NCBI GenBank assembly: GCA_044361595.1
Contig: JBIKIN010000018.1
Coordinates: 17,257-81,256, forward strand
Length of the DNA: 64,000 nt
Origin: Pseudopedobacter sp044361595
Lineage (GTDB): Bacteria; Bacteroidota; Bacteroidia; Sphingobacteriales; Sphingobacteriaceae
Direction of reading: 5' to 3'
Made by a program: the position numbers and the translations under genes. Of the stretch, positions 36,342 through 43,311 are shown in pieces (position 1 is the first letter of the stretch; each line of letters begins with the position of its first letter). Below the pieces are notes generated by a model. It saw nothing but the letters and a program-made list of their open reading frames with translations, was not told the DNA's origin and did no database searches.

Positions 36342-36384
36342 AATCTGTACCTAGTCTTACTGAATTTAGGACTACGTACAGATT
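36342..36384. repeat. Intergenic 15-bp inverted repeat
   Basis: AATCTGTACCTAGTC / GACTACGTACAGATT with one mismatch and a 13-nt loop, between convergent genes. It may be a bidirectional terminator without a strong T run, or a palindromic binding site. Confidence 0.55.
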
Positions 36385-36395
36385 TGATTTAAAAC

Positions 36396-36860
36396 TTATT
36401 TCTTAAAAAACATTCGGGTAATAAAAATACCGCCAGAGTCATCACCTCCAGCGTGGCTTTCAACACCGCTGGTTACATAAATTAATTTATAACCAAGCCC
36501 TTCTAACTCCATAATTCTAGCACCTATCATGGCATCATTAGAAGCTATATTTTGAAAATTAATACCTGCAACGCTAAAAAAGTTCAATAATTTAGCTTCA
36601 TCAAATTTATCTACTTTTAACTCACTTCTACTAACAGTTCTTTGGTCAGATTTTTTTCCATCTGTTCTACTGGTTCTAAATTGATCAGTGTTTACTTCAG
36701 TTGTGTTTTCAATCATTCTAGATCTTCCTAGGCCTGCTGGAACAATTGACTCTACCACAGTTACAATCTTCCATTCCGATACCTTTTCAGGTGCTGTTTG
36801 CGCAAATGCAGTAACATTTAAAGTTGTTACTATGGCAATCATTAAAATTATTTTTCTCAT
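36396..36860 (-). CDS. Small secreted protein, unknown
   Basis: 154 residues with a clear signal peptide (about 1-20: KIILMIAIVTTLNVTAFAQ). The mature part has no motif I can name. A Lys/Arg/Asp/Ser/Thr-rich middle (RTSRTDGKKSDQRTVSRSE) is followed by a more hydrophobic end with GGDDSGG. No cysteines or lipobox. It stands alone, convergent with the acyltransferase gene. Function unknown. Confidence 0.65.
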   Translation of the reverse strand: MRKIILMIAIVTTLNVTAFAQTAPEKVSEWKIVTVVESIVPAGLGRSRMIENTTEVNTDQFRTSRTDGKKSDQRTVSRSELKVDKFDEAKLLNFFSVAGINFQNIASNDAMIGARIMELEGLGYKLIYVTSGVESHAGGDDSGGIFITRMFFKK

Positions 36861-36947
36861 CTTTTTTAAGTTTATTTTTCTTAAAGGTAAAAATAATTGA
36901 AAATATATTTCTTTAAAAGAATTTTGTTTTCTTGTTATTCCTATAAC

Positions 36948-37022
36948 CCATGGTCTGTGTCCTCACAGACCATTTTGATTTATTTTTTGTTTCGGTTTAT
37001 GGGTACACAGAACGAGGTGAAG
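36948..37022. repeat. Palindromic repeat, copy A, fused to a higA fragment
   Basis: About 75 bp. First hairpin at 36950-36973: perfect arms ATGGTCTGTG / CACAGACCAT around TCCT. A T-rich spacer and a second, here degenerate hairpin (GGTTTATGGGTACACAGAAC) follow. It matches copy B (37216-37292) over nearly all its length in the same orientation. Its 3' end runs into the truncated higA-like frame. Confidence 0.8.
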
Positions 37023-37195
37023 CAGTAAAGCAAAAAATGGAAGAAGAAGGTTTAAAAAATAAAGATTTAACCAAATGGATTGGTAGCAAAAGCTATGTAT
37101 CGTCTCTACTAAGCGGAAAGAAACCTTTAACCCTAAAGATTGCCAAGATTTTGCACCAAAAATTGGGGATTCCTGCTGAAGTGTTTTTGGCTTAA
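37023..37195 (+). pseudogene. 5'-truncated HigA-type antitoxin fragment
   Basis: About 55 residues (AVKQKMEEEGLKNKDL... GSKSYVSSLLSGKKPLTL... LHQKLGIPAEVFLA) match the C-terminal HTH of HigA-family antitoxins (COG5499 type). The N-terminal half normally preceding it is absent. In its place the frame runs back into palindromic repeat copy A. No toxin gene is next to it. The fragment could still be translated from within the repeat (an in-frame ATG at 36950), but it looks like a relic. Confidence 0.65.
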
Positions 37196-37215
37196 AATAA
37201 GTTTTATTTTATTTT

Positions 37216-37292
37216 CCATGGTCTGTGTCCTCGCAGACCATTTTTGTTTTAAGTTAAGTTTCGGTCTGTGGGGACACAGACTGAGGTTGAAG
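37216..37292. repeat. Palindromic repeat, copy B
   Basis: Same orientation as copy A and 268 bp away. First hairpin has one loop-side change (TCCTCGCAG). The second hairpin is intact here: GTCTGTG / CACAGAC around GGGA. The arm words GTCTGTG and CACAGAC are shared by both hairpins, so alternative long-range pairings are possible. It is a REP/MITE-like element; no matching transposase is in the window. Confidence 0.8.
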
Positions 37293-37310
37293 AATTCAAA
37301 TTTATGTTAT

Positions 37311-37985
37311 TTAATTACTTTTTTGATTTTTATAAGATATAATTTTTTGATTTTTAGAGTCAAAGATTAATTGACGCCTTTGCAAAACTGAATTTGTTCT
37401 AAAACTCAAATTATATAAGAAGCCATAAATTGTCTTTCTCTTGATATTTTCTAACTCGATAAATTTAATAAGAGAATCTGATGAAAAAACTCCTTTGAAA
37501 TAATCATAATTTGAAATTTCTTCTTTCAATTGCTTTTGAAAACTTATATCACTTAAGAATTTATTACTAAATGAATAATAATCTGTTTTAACTAAATTAT
37601 TTAAGAATTTATTCGGTAACTCATACTCTATTGTGTAATTACTATAATTCCCATCATATCTTAAAAAATCGTAGAACTGCTTTGAATATGTGCTACTTCC
37701 CCAGTAAACTTGAGTTTGGATATAGTTATCATCAACCATAATTGAATCCAATTCATAATCTTCAGGATTAAGTTTTGGATATTCTGAGAAATTATTATAA
37801 TCAGGAATATCAGTTTCAAATATTGTATCAACTAGTTTTAATTCAACCAATTCGTATTTAGTTTTGTCAAACTCGAGTTCGCTTTTATTTAAAAAATCAA
37901 GAACTACTTGTTCCTTTTTATCCGAACAAGATTGGATTATGAAAGCTGATATAACAATTGTAACTATGAATTTCAAGTTTTTCAT
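37311..37985 (-). CDS. Lipoprotein, unknown
   Basis: 224 residues. The lipoprotein signal ends at the Cys in FIIQSCSDKK (about residue 20). The mature part is highly charged and rich in Asp, Tyr, Asn, Ser and Phe, with many predicted helices; no family recognised. The codon use is very AT-rich. It is 21 bp downstream of the HEPN-like gene on the same strand, so the two may be co-transcribed. Accessory-gene appearance; function unknown. Confidence 0.6.
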   Translation of the reverse strand: MKNLKFIVTIVISAFIIQSCSDKKEQVVLDFLNKSELEFDKTKYELVELKLVDTIFETDIPDYNNFSEYPKLNPEDYELDSIMVDDNYIQTQVYWGSSTYSKQFYDFLRYDGNYSNYTIEYELPNKFLNNLVKTDYYSFSNKFLSDISFQKQLKEEISNYDYFKGVFSSDSLIKFIELENIKRKTIYGFLYNLSFRTNSVLQRRQLIFDSKNQKIISYKNQKSN

Positions 37986-38006
37986 GCTTTAAAAATAGCC
38001 ATAAAA

Positions 38007-38759
38007 TTACATTTTTCTACTAAATTTGGCGTGTTCCATATTTTGATAATACTCTTTAATTAATGGTTCAGTTTCTTTCAAAATCGGAAATTTGTTATTT
38101 TGCGGTAATACTTCCTTTAAATTTTCAATTAAATTTTTACCAGATTCTATTAGTTTAAAAACCTTGAAATTCATTAATTCCTCAATCAATACTTTTGCTT
38201 TATCATCTTTTGCATGGACTATATCATCTCTTAATTTTTTCAATAACTTGAAATTTTCCCAGCAATTGAACTGAGTTGGAGATTTAATATTAAGCGCTTT
38301 TGGCAATATTTCAACTAACTTTTCTTCTGTTCCACATGATTTCTCTATAATCTTTTTTCCTATATTTTGGAGTTTACCTCTATATTTCTTCATATATAAG
38401 TAATCATTTGGAATAAGTATATTAACCAAAGATTCCACAGCAGAGAATATCATAATAATTGAGGTTTGTATGTGCTCTAAATAATCATAGAATTGAATAC
38501 ATTCATCATCATTAAGCATATAAGTATTACCTGTTAGCGTCTTAGGCTTGATAATTTGATTATACATTTCGAAAGCTAATTTCATCTCTTTATCTGATTT
38601 CCCAATAAAAATCGCAGTGATATTTGGTGATGTAAACTTAATTTCACTTTTACCCGCTACAAAGGTTTTTATTGCATTCAATGTTACATCTTGTTCAGTT
38701 TCTTTAAGATTAAATAATTTTGGTTTTTCTTGTCTCTTATCAAAAATTATATAATTCAT
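38007..38759 (-). CDS. Orphan protein with HEPN-type RxxxxH motif
   Basis: 250 residues, no signal or membrane segment. The central, all-helical part carries SAVESLVN (Glu109) and LRDDIVHAK (Arg177-His182). That spacing fits the Rx4-6H active site and the upstream acidic helix of HEPN ribonucleases, which occur in toxin-antitoxin and defence systems. The N-terminal 80 residues look like a separate beta-rich domain. No MNT nucleotidyltransferase or other usual antitoxin is adjacent; the downstream neighbour is a lipoprotein. A perfect -7 match (TATTTTTG, 38788-38781 minus) lies about 22 nt upstream. HEPN assignment is by motif only; it could be a non-catalytic helical protein. Confidence 0.55.
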   Translation of the reverse strand: MNYIIFDKRQEKPKLFNLKETEQDVTLNAIKTFVAGKSEIKFTSPNITAIFIGKSDKEMKLAFEMYNQIIKPKTLTGNTYMLNDDECIQFYDYLEHIQTSIIMIFSAVESLVNILIPNDYLYMKKYRGKLQNIGKKIIEKSCGTEEKLVEILPKALNIKSPTQFNCWENFKLLKKLRDDIVHAKDDKAKVLIEELMNFKVFKLIESGKNLIENLKEVLPQNNKFPILKETEPLIKEYYQNMEHAKFSRKM

Positions 38760-38841
38760 AGTTTTATTTTTTTATTTCCACAAAAATAAACATAATGATT
38801 CAAGGTATTTCACAAGGGTTCAGCAACTACCTATTTTCGTA

Positions 38842-38890
38842 TTAACGATTGCAGCGGTATCCTTTTTTTGCTCTTGTAACAAATAAAAAG
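38842..38890. repeat. Dispersed repeat, TTAACGATTG family (short form)
   Basis: TTAACGATTGCAGCGGTATCC followed by a T run and CTCTTGTAAC...AAAGAG. This joins the start and hairpin parts seen in the 13934 copy but lacks the middle segment. It lies between the HEPN-like gene and the toxin gene terminator. Confidence 0.55.
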
Positions 38891-38910
38891 AGTTTTCATA
38901 TTTGCCAAAC

Positions 38911-38947
38911 AAAAAAAAGCCATTCAAAATCAATCTGAACGGCTTTC
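38911..38947 (-). terminator. Terminator of the toxin-antitoxin pair (duplicate of 39543)
   Basis: Stem CCATTC / GAACGG (G-T wobble on the minus strand) around an AAAATCAATCT loop, with an A run that is a T run on the minus strand. It abuts the toxin stop codon. It is almost identical to the terminator at 39543-39581, including the loop. Confidence 0.8.
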
Positions 38948-39273
38948 TACTTCACTTTTTCTAAGAGCTTTAACAAAGCTGAATCACTAATGGTATCTTG
39001 TTCTGATTTATCATAAATGGATAACAAGAATACTTTTTCTTGTAAAATAGTAACATAGGTTATTACTCTTGCTCCACCAGATTTTCCTTTTCCTTTTGAT
39101 GAAATTGCTAATCTTATTTTATAGCAATTATGACCTAAAGAAGTCCCTAAAATAGCTTGTTGCTTTAGATTACCGATTAATTCAATCAGTTCTGATTTTA
39201 GAGAGGGATATTTTTTTACTAGTTTTTTGAATTGCTTATCAAAATATTCGATAGTGTAAACATCATAAGCCAT
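38947..39273 (-). CDS. RelE/ParE-superfamily toxin
   Basis: Probable toxin of a type II toxin-antitoxin pair, 108 residues. The opening YTIEYFDKQFKKLVKKYPSLKSEL is the long basic N-terminal helix of RelE/ParE proteins. Beta strands carry NCYKIRLAISSKGKGKSGGARVITYV and VFLLSIYDKSEQDTIS, the usual C-terminal edge. An ATP-independent ribonuclease or gyrase inhibitor role cannot be told apart from sequence. It overlaps the upstream antitoxin gene by 11 bases and ends in its own terminator. Confidence 0.83.
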   Translation of the reverse strand: MAYDVYTIEYFDKQFKKLVKKYPSLKSELIELIGNLKQQAILGTSLGHNCYKIRLAISSKGKGKSGGARVITYVTILQEKVFLLSIYDKSEQDTISDSALLKLLEKVK

Positions 39274-39478
39274 CTAATAATTCACTAACAGGTTTAGTTT
39301 TCAATTTACCCGAGTCAATCATTTCTGAATGTTTAAAGGCTTGTTTGATTTCCTTTATTTCAGTCAATAAATCAGCTTCTTTATCTGTAATCTTTTCTAC
39401 CTTAACATCTGTAAGGCTTTTAAGAAAATCCATTATTGGACTTAGATTATCTGATTGAATATCTAATAGTAATTTCAT
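39263..39478 (-). CDS. Antitoxin partner of the RelE/ParE-like toxin
   Basis: 71-residue acidic protein, first gene of the pair, overlapping the toxin start by 11 bases. MKLLLDIQSDNLSPIMDFLKSL is a short N-terminal beta-helix unit, followed by a charged helical tail (DKEADLLTEIKEIKQAFK) and a C-terminal VSELLDGL. Size, order and overlap make it the antitoxin. A TATTTTTG -7 candidate lies at 39502-39495 (minus), about 17 nt upstream. Confidence 0.78.
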   Translation of the reverse strand: MKLLLDIQSDNLSPIMDFLKSLTDVKVEKITDKEADLLTEIKEIKQAFKHSEMIDSGKLKTKPVSELLDGL

Positions 39479-39542
39479 AAGCTTAAATCGAACTCAAAAA
39501 TAACGATTTTTTTATTGAATTGTAAATTGAGGTATTGCTCTA

Positions 39543-39581
39543 TAAAAAAACCGTTCAAAATCAATCTGAACGGCTTTTTTT
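39543..39581 (-). terminator. Terminator of the beta-oxidation operon
   Basis: Perfect stem CCGTTC / GAACGG around an 11-nt loop, A run on one side and T run on the other, about 90 bp past the acyl-CoA dehydrogenase stop. The same hairpin with the same loop is repeated 630 bp away, behind the toxin-antitoxin pair. Confidence 0.8.
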
Positions 39582-39584
39582 CCA

Positions 39585-39615
39585 GACTTACGAAGTTTTT
39601 AAAACTTCGTAAGTC
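39585..39615. repeat. Perfect 15-bp palindrome (CTTACGAAG type)
   Basis: GACTTACGAAGTTTT and its exact reverse complement separated by a single T, followed by TTTTA. I recognise ACTTACGAAGTTTT hairpins as frequent intergenic elements in Bacteroidetes. Directly next to the operon terminator, it may give a second transcription stop. Confidence 0.75.
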
Positions 39616-39671
39616 TTTTAACAGCTTATATGATGTGATGTCTCCTTCGTCGACATGACGGACGAGTTATC

Positions 39672-41462
39672 TTAATAACAATATTTATTCGCTTCTATCA
39701 ATTGCTTAGCAACTCTTTGGCGAGCATCTTTAATATTGAAAGGTGCAACCTTCGTAAATCGGCGTAAGCCCATTAACATCATGTTTAGTTCATCGCCTTC
39801 GGCAAAAGAGTTTAAAGCTTCTTTACCTGCTAAAGCAGTTTGGTCAACGGCTTCTTGTAGGTAAATGCGCATCATGTCAATCTGGCCAGCACAAGCTTCT
39901 TCACCACGCATATCCACCAATTTTTGTACTCTTAGGATTGTTGATTCTGCAATATAAACCGAACCAATAATATCGGCAATGTTCATTAAAATCTCTTGCT
40001 CTTTACCAAGCGTCATCATTAGCTTTTGCACCGCTGCACCTGCAATCATCAAACCTGCTTTCTTTAGGTTTTTTAAAGTTTTTAGTTCTGCTGCAAATAA
40101 AGCATCTTCCTCGTCTCCAAATTCTGGTATCGACATTAATTCGCCTGCAACTGCTGTAGCTGGTGTCATTAAATCTAACTCGCCTTTCATGGCTCGTTTC
40201 AATAGCATATCTACAATCAGTAAACGGTTAATTTCGTTTGTTCCCTCAAAAATACGGTTGATACGGCTATCACGGTAAGCTCTGTCCATTGGTGCATCGG
40301 CACTGTAACCCATACCGCCATAAACTTGTACGCCTTCATCAACAATATAATCTAGCATTTCTGATCCCCAAACCTTGATAATCGCACACTCTACTGCAAA
40401 TTGCTCGGTTGATTTTAACTTGGCTTTTCCAGAGTCCATTCCACCTGCAACTAAAGCGTCGTAGGCATCGTCAATGTTTTGTCCTGCTCGGTAAGCAGCA
40501 CTTTCTACCGCAAAATTACGAACAGCCATTTCTGCCAATTTGTAACGAATAGCTCCGAATTTGGAGATGTTTAAACCAAACTGAACACGCTCATTAGAAT
40601 AATTAATGGCATGATCTATCACTTTACGAGAAGAGCCAATAGCTGCTGCTCCTAATTTAATACGACCAATATTTAAGATGTTTACCGCTATTTTAAATCC
40701 GTTTTCACGTTCTGATAATAAATTTTCTTTAGGTACTGGGCAATCATTAAAGAAAACCTGACGGGTTGATGAACCTTTGATACCCATTTTATGCTCTTCA
40801 GCATTCATGGTTACGCCACCAAAATCTTTCTCTACAATAAAAGCAGAAAGGTTTTTATCATCATCTATCTTAGCAAAAACGATGAAAATATCAGCGAAGC
40901 CACCATTGGTGATCCACATTTTTTGTCCGTTGATGATGTAATGTGTTCCCTCTGCATTTAAAACTGCTTTAGTTTTCCCTGAGTTAGCATCAGAACCTGA
41001 ATTTGGCTCGGTTAAGCAATAAGAAGCTTTCCATTCGCCTGTGGCTAGTTTTGGAATGTATTTGTCTTTTTGCTCTGCGTTTCCATAATACAAAATTGGC
41101 AAAGTACCAATTCCAGTATGTGCAGAAAGTGCAACTGCAAAAGAGTGTCCAGAACCAATAATATCGGCCACTAGCATAGAGGTGTTAAAGTTTTTACCAA
41201 ATCCTCCATACTCCTCTGGAATAGAAACTGCCAATAAGCCTAATTCGCCGGCTTTATCCATCAAAGATGGCATTAAACCTTCTTCTAGTTTATCAATTCT
41301 ATCCAAATTAGGATATACTTCTGACGTTAAGAAATCCTCGCAAGTTTTCTTAATCATTAATTGTTCTTCGTCAAATTCTTCTGGAATAAATACATCCTGA
41401 AAATCTGTTTCGGTGATGATGAATTCGCCACCTTTTGTTGTTTTTTTCTCTTGTGTTTCCAT
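39672..41462 (-). CDS. Acyl-CoA dehydrogenase
   Basis: FAD enzyme for the first oxidation step of fatty-acid beta-oxidation. 596 residues. Core motifs: YCLTEPNSGSDANSG, WITNGGFADIFIVFAK, and VYGGMGYSADAPMDRAYRDSRINRIFEGTNEI with the catalytic-side Glu in FEGTNEIN. It has a C-terminal extension of about 150 residues beyond the 380-residue standard core, like the very-long-chain type. Last gene of the marR-fadJ-thiolase operon. An intergenic element carrying a four-helix-bundle gene separates it from the thiolase. Confidence 0.93.
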   Translation of the reverse strand: METQEKKTTKGGEFIITETDFQDVFIPEEFDEEQLMIKKTCEDFLTSEVYPNLDRIDKLEEGLMPSLMDKAGELGLLAVSIPEEYGGFGKNFNTSMLVADIIGSGHSFAVALSAHTGIGTLPILYYGNAEQKDKYIPKLATGEWKASYCLTEPNSGSDANSGKTKAVLNAEGTHYIINGQKMWITNGGFADIFIVFAKIDDDKNLSAFIVEKDFGGVTMNAEEHKMGIKGSSTRQVFFNDCPVPKENLLSERENGFKIAVNILNIGRIKLGAAAIGSSRKVIDHAINYSNERVQFGLNISKFGAIRYKLAEMAVRNFAVESAAYRAGQNIDDAYDALVAGGMDSGKAKLKSTEQFAVECAIIKVWGSEMLDYIVDEGVQVYGGMGYSADAPMDRAYRDSRINRIFEGTNEINRLLIVDMLLKRAMKGELDLMTPATAVAGELMSIPEFGDEEDALFAAELKTLKNLKKAGLMIAGAAVQKLMMTLGKEQEILMNIADIIGSVYIAESTILRVQKLVDMRGEEACAGQIDMMRIYLQEAVDQTALAGKEALNSFAEGDELNMMLMGLRRFTKVAPFNIKDARQRVAKQLIEANKYCY

Positions 41463-41469
41463 AATTTAT

Positions 41470-41957
41470 ATGATTTGAGATGAGAGATCTGAGATCTGAG
41501 AATCTGCAAGTCTGCTCATCTTATTTTTTATTTATTTTCTTTTCTAACATTTGTTGGAATCCATAGGTCATTTTTTGTAGCTCATCCAATTGGATTAATA
41601 ATGGATTTAACACTTCATCTAATATCATATCCAGTTTATTAGCAACAATAAGTTGTGTTTGCAATTCGAAAGAAGAACCATTTGAAATACCTAAAAAATT
41701 ATTAAATTCTTTTAAAAAATTCCTGCCAGCACCTTCTGCAATATTTGAAGGAATAGAAACTGTGGCTCTTCTAATTTGGCTTGTTAATCCAAATCGTTCA
41801 TCAGAGGGAAAATTAGATGTAGCCTTATAAACTTCTACTGTTAAGTCTATCGCCTTATTCCAAATTTTAAGCTCTTTAAGATTATTCATTTCTCAATATT
41901 TTAATTTCGTACTTTAAATTTAAATAACTCTCAAATCTCACATCTCCACTCTCACAT
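41470..41957. mobile_element. TGAGA-repeat element A carrying a four-helix-bundle gene
   Basis: The left end (41471-41520) consists of TGAGAT-type words and ends CTGCTCATC. The right end (about 41928-41957) is made of CTCAAATCTCACATCT-type words, so the ends are inverted relative to each other. Between them is a single small gene. The left end is 44/50 identical to 43141-43190, and the right end resembles 43274-43305, where no gene lies between. I infer a small mobile or formerly mobile cassette and a gene-less derivative. Confidence 0.55.
41521..41889 (-). CDS. Four-helix-bundle protein (S23/IVP-like)
   Basis: 122 residues matching the four-helix-bundle family first seen inside 23S rRNA intervening sequences: LKIWNKAIDLTVEVYKAT, FPSDERFGLTSQIRRATVSIPSNIAEGAGR and the FELQTQLIVA segment. 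Basic and small, forms homopentamers in known structures; possible nucleic-acid binder, function unknown. It is embedded between beta-oxidation genes but inside a TGAGA-repeat element, so it is probably a passenger rather than a pathway member. Confidence 0.88.
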   Translation of the reverse strand: MNNLKELKIWNKAIDLTVEVYKATSNFPSDERFGLTSQIRRATVSIPSNIAEGAGRNFLKEFNNFLGISNGSSFELQTQLIVANKLDMILDEVLNPLLIQLDELQKMTYGFQQMLEKKINKK

Positions 41958-43133
41958 CTAAAAAATCTCAAATATCCCTGCAGCACCTTGTCCGCTACCT
42001 ACGCACATAGTTACCATTCCGTATTTCTGATTTCTTCTTTTTAATTCGTTAAATATTTGTACAGATAGTTTAGCACCTGTGCAACCAAGTGGGTGACCTA
42101 AAGCGATAGCGCCACCGTTTACATTTAGCTTATCGGTATTTAAATCTAATTTTCTAGTGATGGCAATAGATTGCGATGCAAAAGCTTCGTTTAGTTCTAT
42201 TAAATCGATATCATCTAACTTCATATTGGCTTGCTTAAGCGCCATTGGGATAGCTTCTATTGGACCAATTCCCATAATACGTGGAGGAACTCCGGCAACT
42301 GAATAACTTACTAACCTTGCGATTGGCTCTACATTCAATTGCTTCAACATTTTTTCAGAAACTACCAATACAAAAGCTGCTCCGTCTGATGTTTGTGAAG
42401 AATTACCAGCTGTTACCGAACCACCTGCTGCAAAAACTGGTTTTAATTTGGCTAAAGCCGATAAATTGGTGTCGGCTCTTGGGCCTTCATCTGTATCAAC
42501 TACATATTCGCGAGTTTTCTTTTTCATATTCGCATCTAAGTAGTTTTCTTTTACTGTAATTGGAAGAACGCCATCTTTTAAATGACCATTTTTAATCGCT
42601 TCTATAGCTTTTTGGTGTGATTTAAACGCAAATTCATCTTGATCTTCTCGACTAACTTCATACTCCTTTGCTACCGCCTCGGCAGTTAATCCCATTCCCC
42701 AATACCAATCAGGGTTTTTTAAAGCCACTTCTGGGTTTGGAACAATTTTCCATCCACCAAAAGGCATTCCGCTCATTACTTCTACTCCACCGGCAATAAT
42801 ACAATCGGCCATTCCAGCCTTAATTTTCGCAACTGCCGTAGCAATGGTTTCTAAACCTGAGGCGCAATAACGGTTCACTGTTACTCCAGGAACTTTATCA
42901 GTATCTAAACCCATTAAAGAAACCATACGGGCAATGTTTAAACCTTGTTCTGCCTCTGGTGTAGCGTTACCCACAATTACATCGTCTATTTGTTCTTTAT
43001 CCAAGTTAGGAACAGAAGCTACTAATTCTCTGATTACTTCTGCCGCTAAATCATCAGCTCTAGTGAAACGGAAAACACCTCTTGGCGCTTTACCTACTGC
43101 TGTTCTATATCCTGCTATAATGTATGCTTCCAT
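41958..43133 (-). CDS. fadA: Acetyl-CoA acyltransferase (thiolase)
   Basis: Cleaves 3-ketoacyl-CoA in the last step of beta-oxidation. 391 residues. Active-site Cys90 in VNRYCASGLETI; the C-terminal His in ALGHPLGCTG and Cys in MCVGSGQG complete the site. NEAFASQS is intact. Between fused FadJ-like and acyl-CoA dehydrogenase genes, both gaps holding a TGAGA-repeat element. Its role in degradation rather than synthesis is given by the operon. Confidence 0.93.
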   Translation of the reverse strand: MEAYIIAGYRTAVGKAPRGVFRFTRADDLAAEVIRELVASVPNLDKEQIDDVIVGNATPEAEQGLNIARMVSLMGLDTDKVPGVTVNRYCASGLETIATAVAKIKAGMADCIIAGGVEVMSGMPFGGWKIVPNPEVALKNPDWYWGMGLTAEAVAKEYEVSREDQDEFAFKSHQKAIEAIKNGHLKDGVLPITVKENYLDANMKKKTREYVVDTDEGPRADTNLSALAKLKPVFAAGGSVTAGNSSQTSDGAAFVLVVSEKMLKQLNVEPIARLVSYSVAGVPPRIMGIGPIEAIPMALKQANMKLDDIDLIELNEAFASQSIAITRKLDLNTDKLNVNGGAIALGHPLGCTGAKLSVQIFNELKRRNQKYGMVTMCVGSGQGAAGIFEIF

Positions 43134-43139
43134 TCTTTT

Positions 43140-43311
43140 TTGATTTGAGATGGGAGATTTGAGATTTGAGAATCTACAAAGCTGCTCATCGTATTTTTAT
43201 TAGATTTAATTAAAATATTTTTAAAACTAAATCAACATATTGTTTATTTATTAAGCTTATTTTAAACTTTATGAGTCTCATATCTCATGTCTAAAATCTC
43301 ATATCTATCTT
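43140..43311. repeat. TGAGA-repeat element B (gene-less relative of element A)
   Basis: 172 bp filling the gap between the thiolase and FadJ-like genes. The left end is 44/50 identical to element A, including AATCT...CTGCTCATC. The right end has GTCTCATATCTCATGTCT-type words like element A. The AT-rich middle has no open frame and no recognisable trace of the four-helix gene. Confidence 0.6.

Noticed and set aside
41470..43311. TGAGAT word runs as a CRISPR or tandem-repeat array
   Set aside because: Units are only about 7-8 bp, irregular and without spacers. Interpreted as ends of small intergenic elements.
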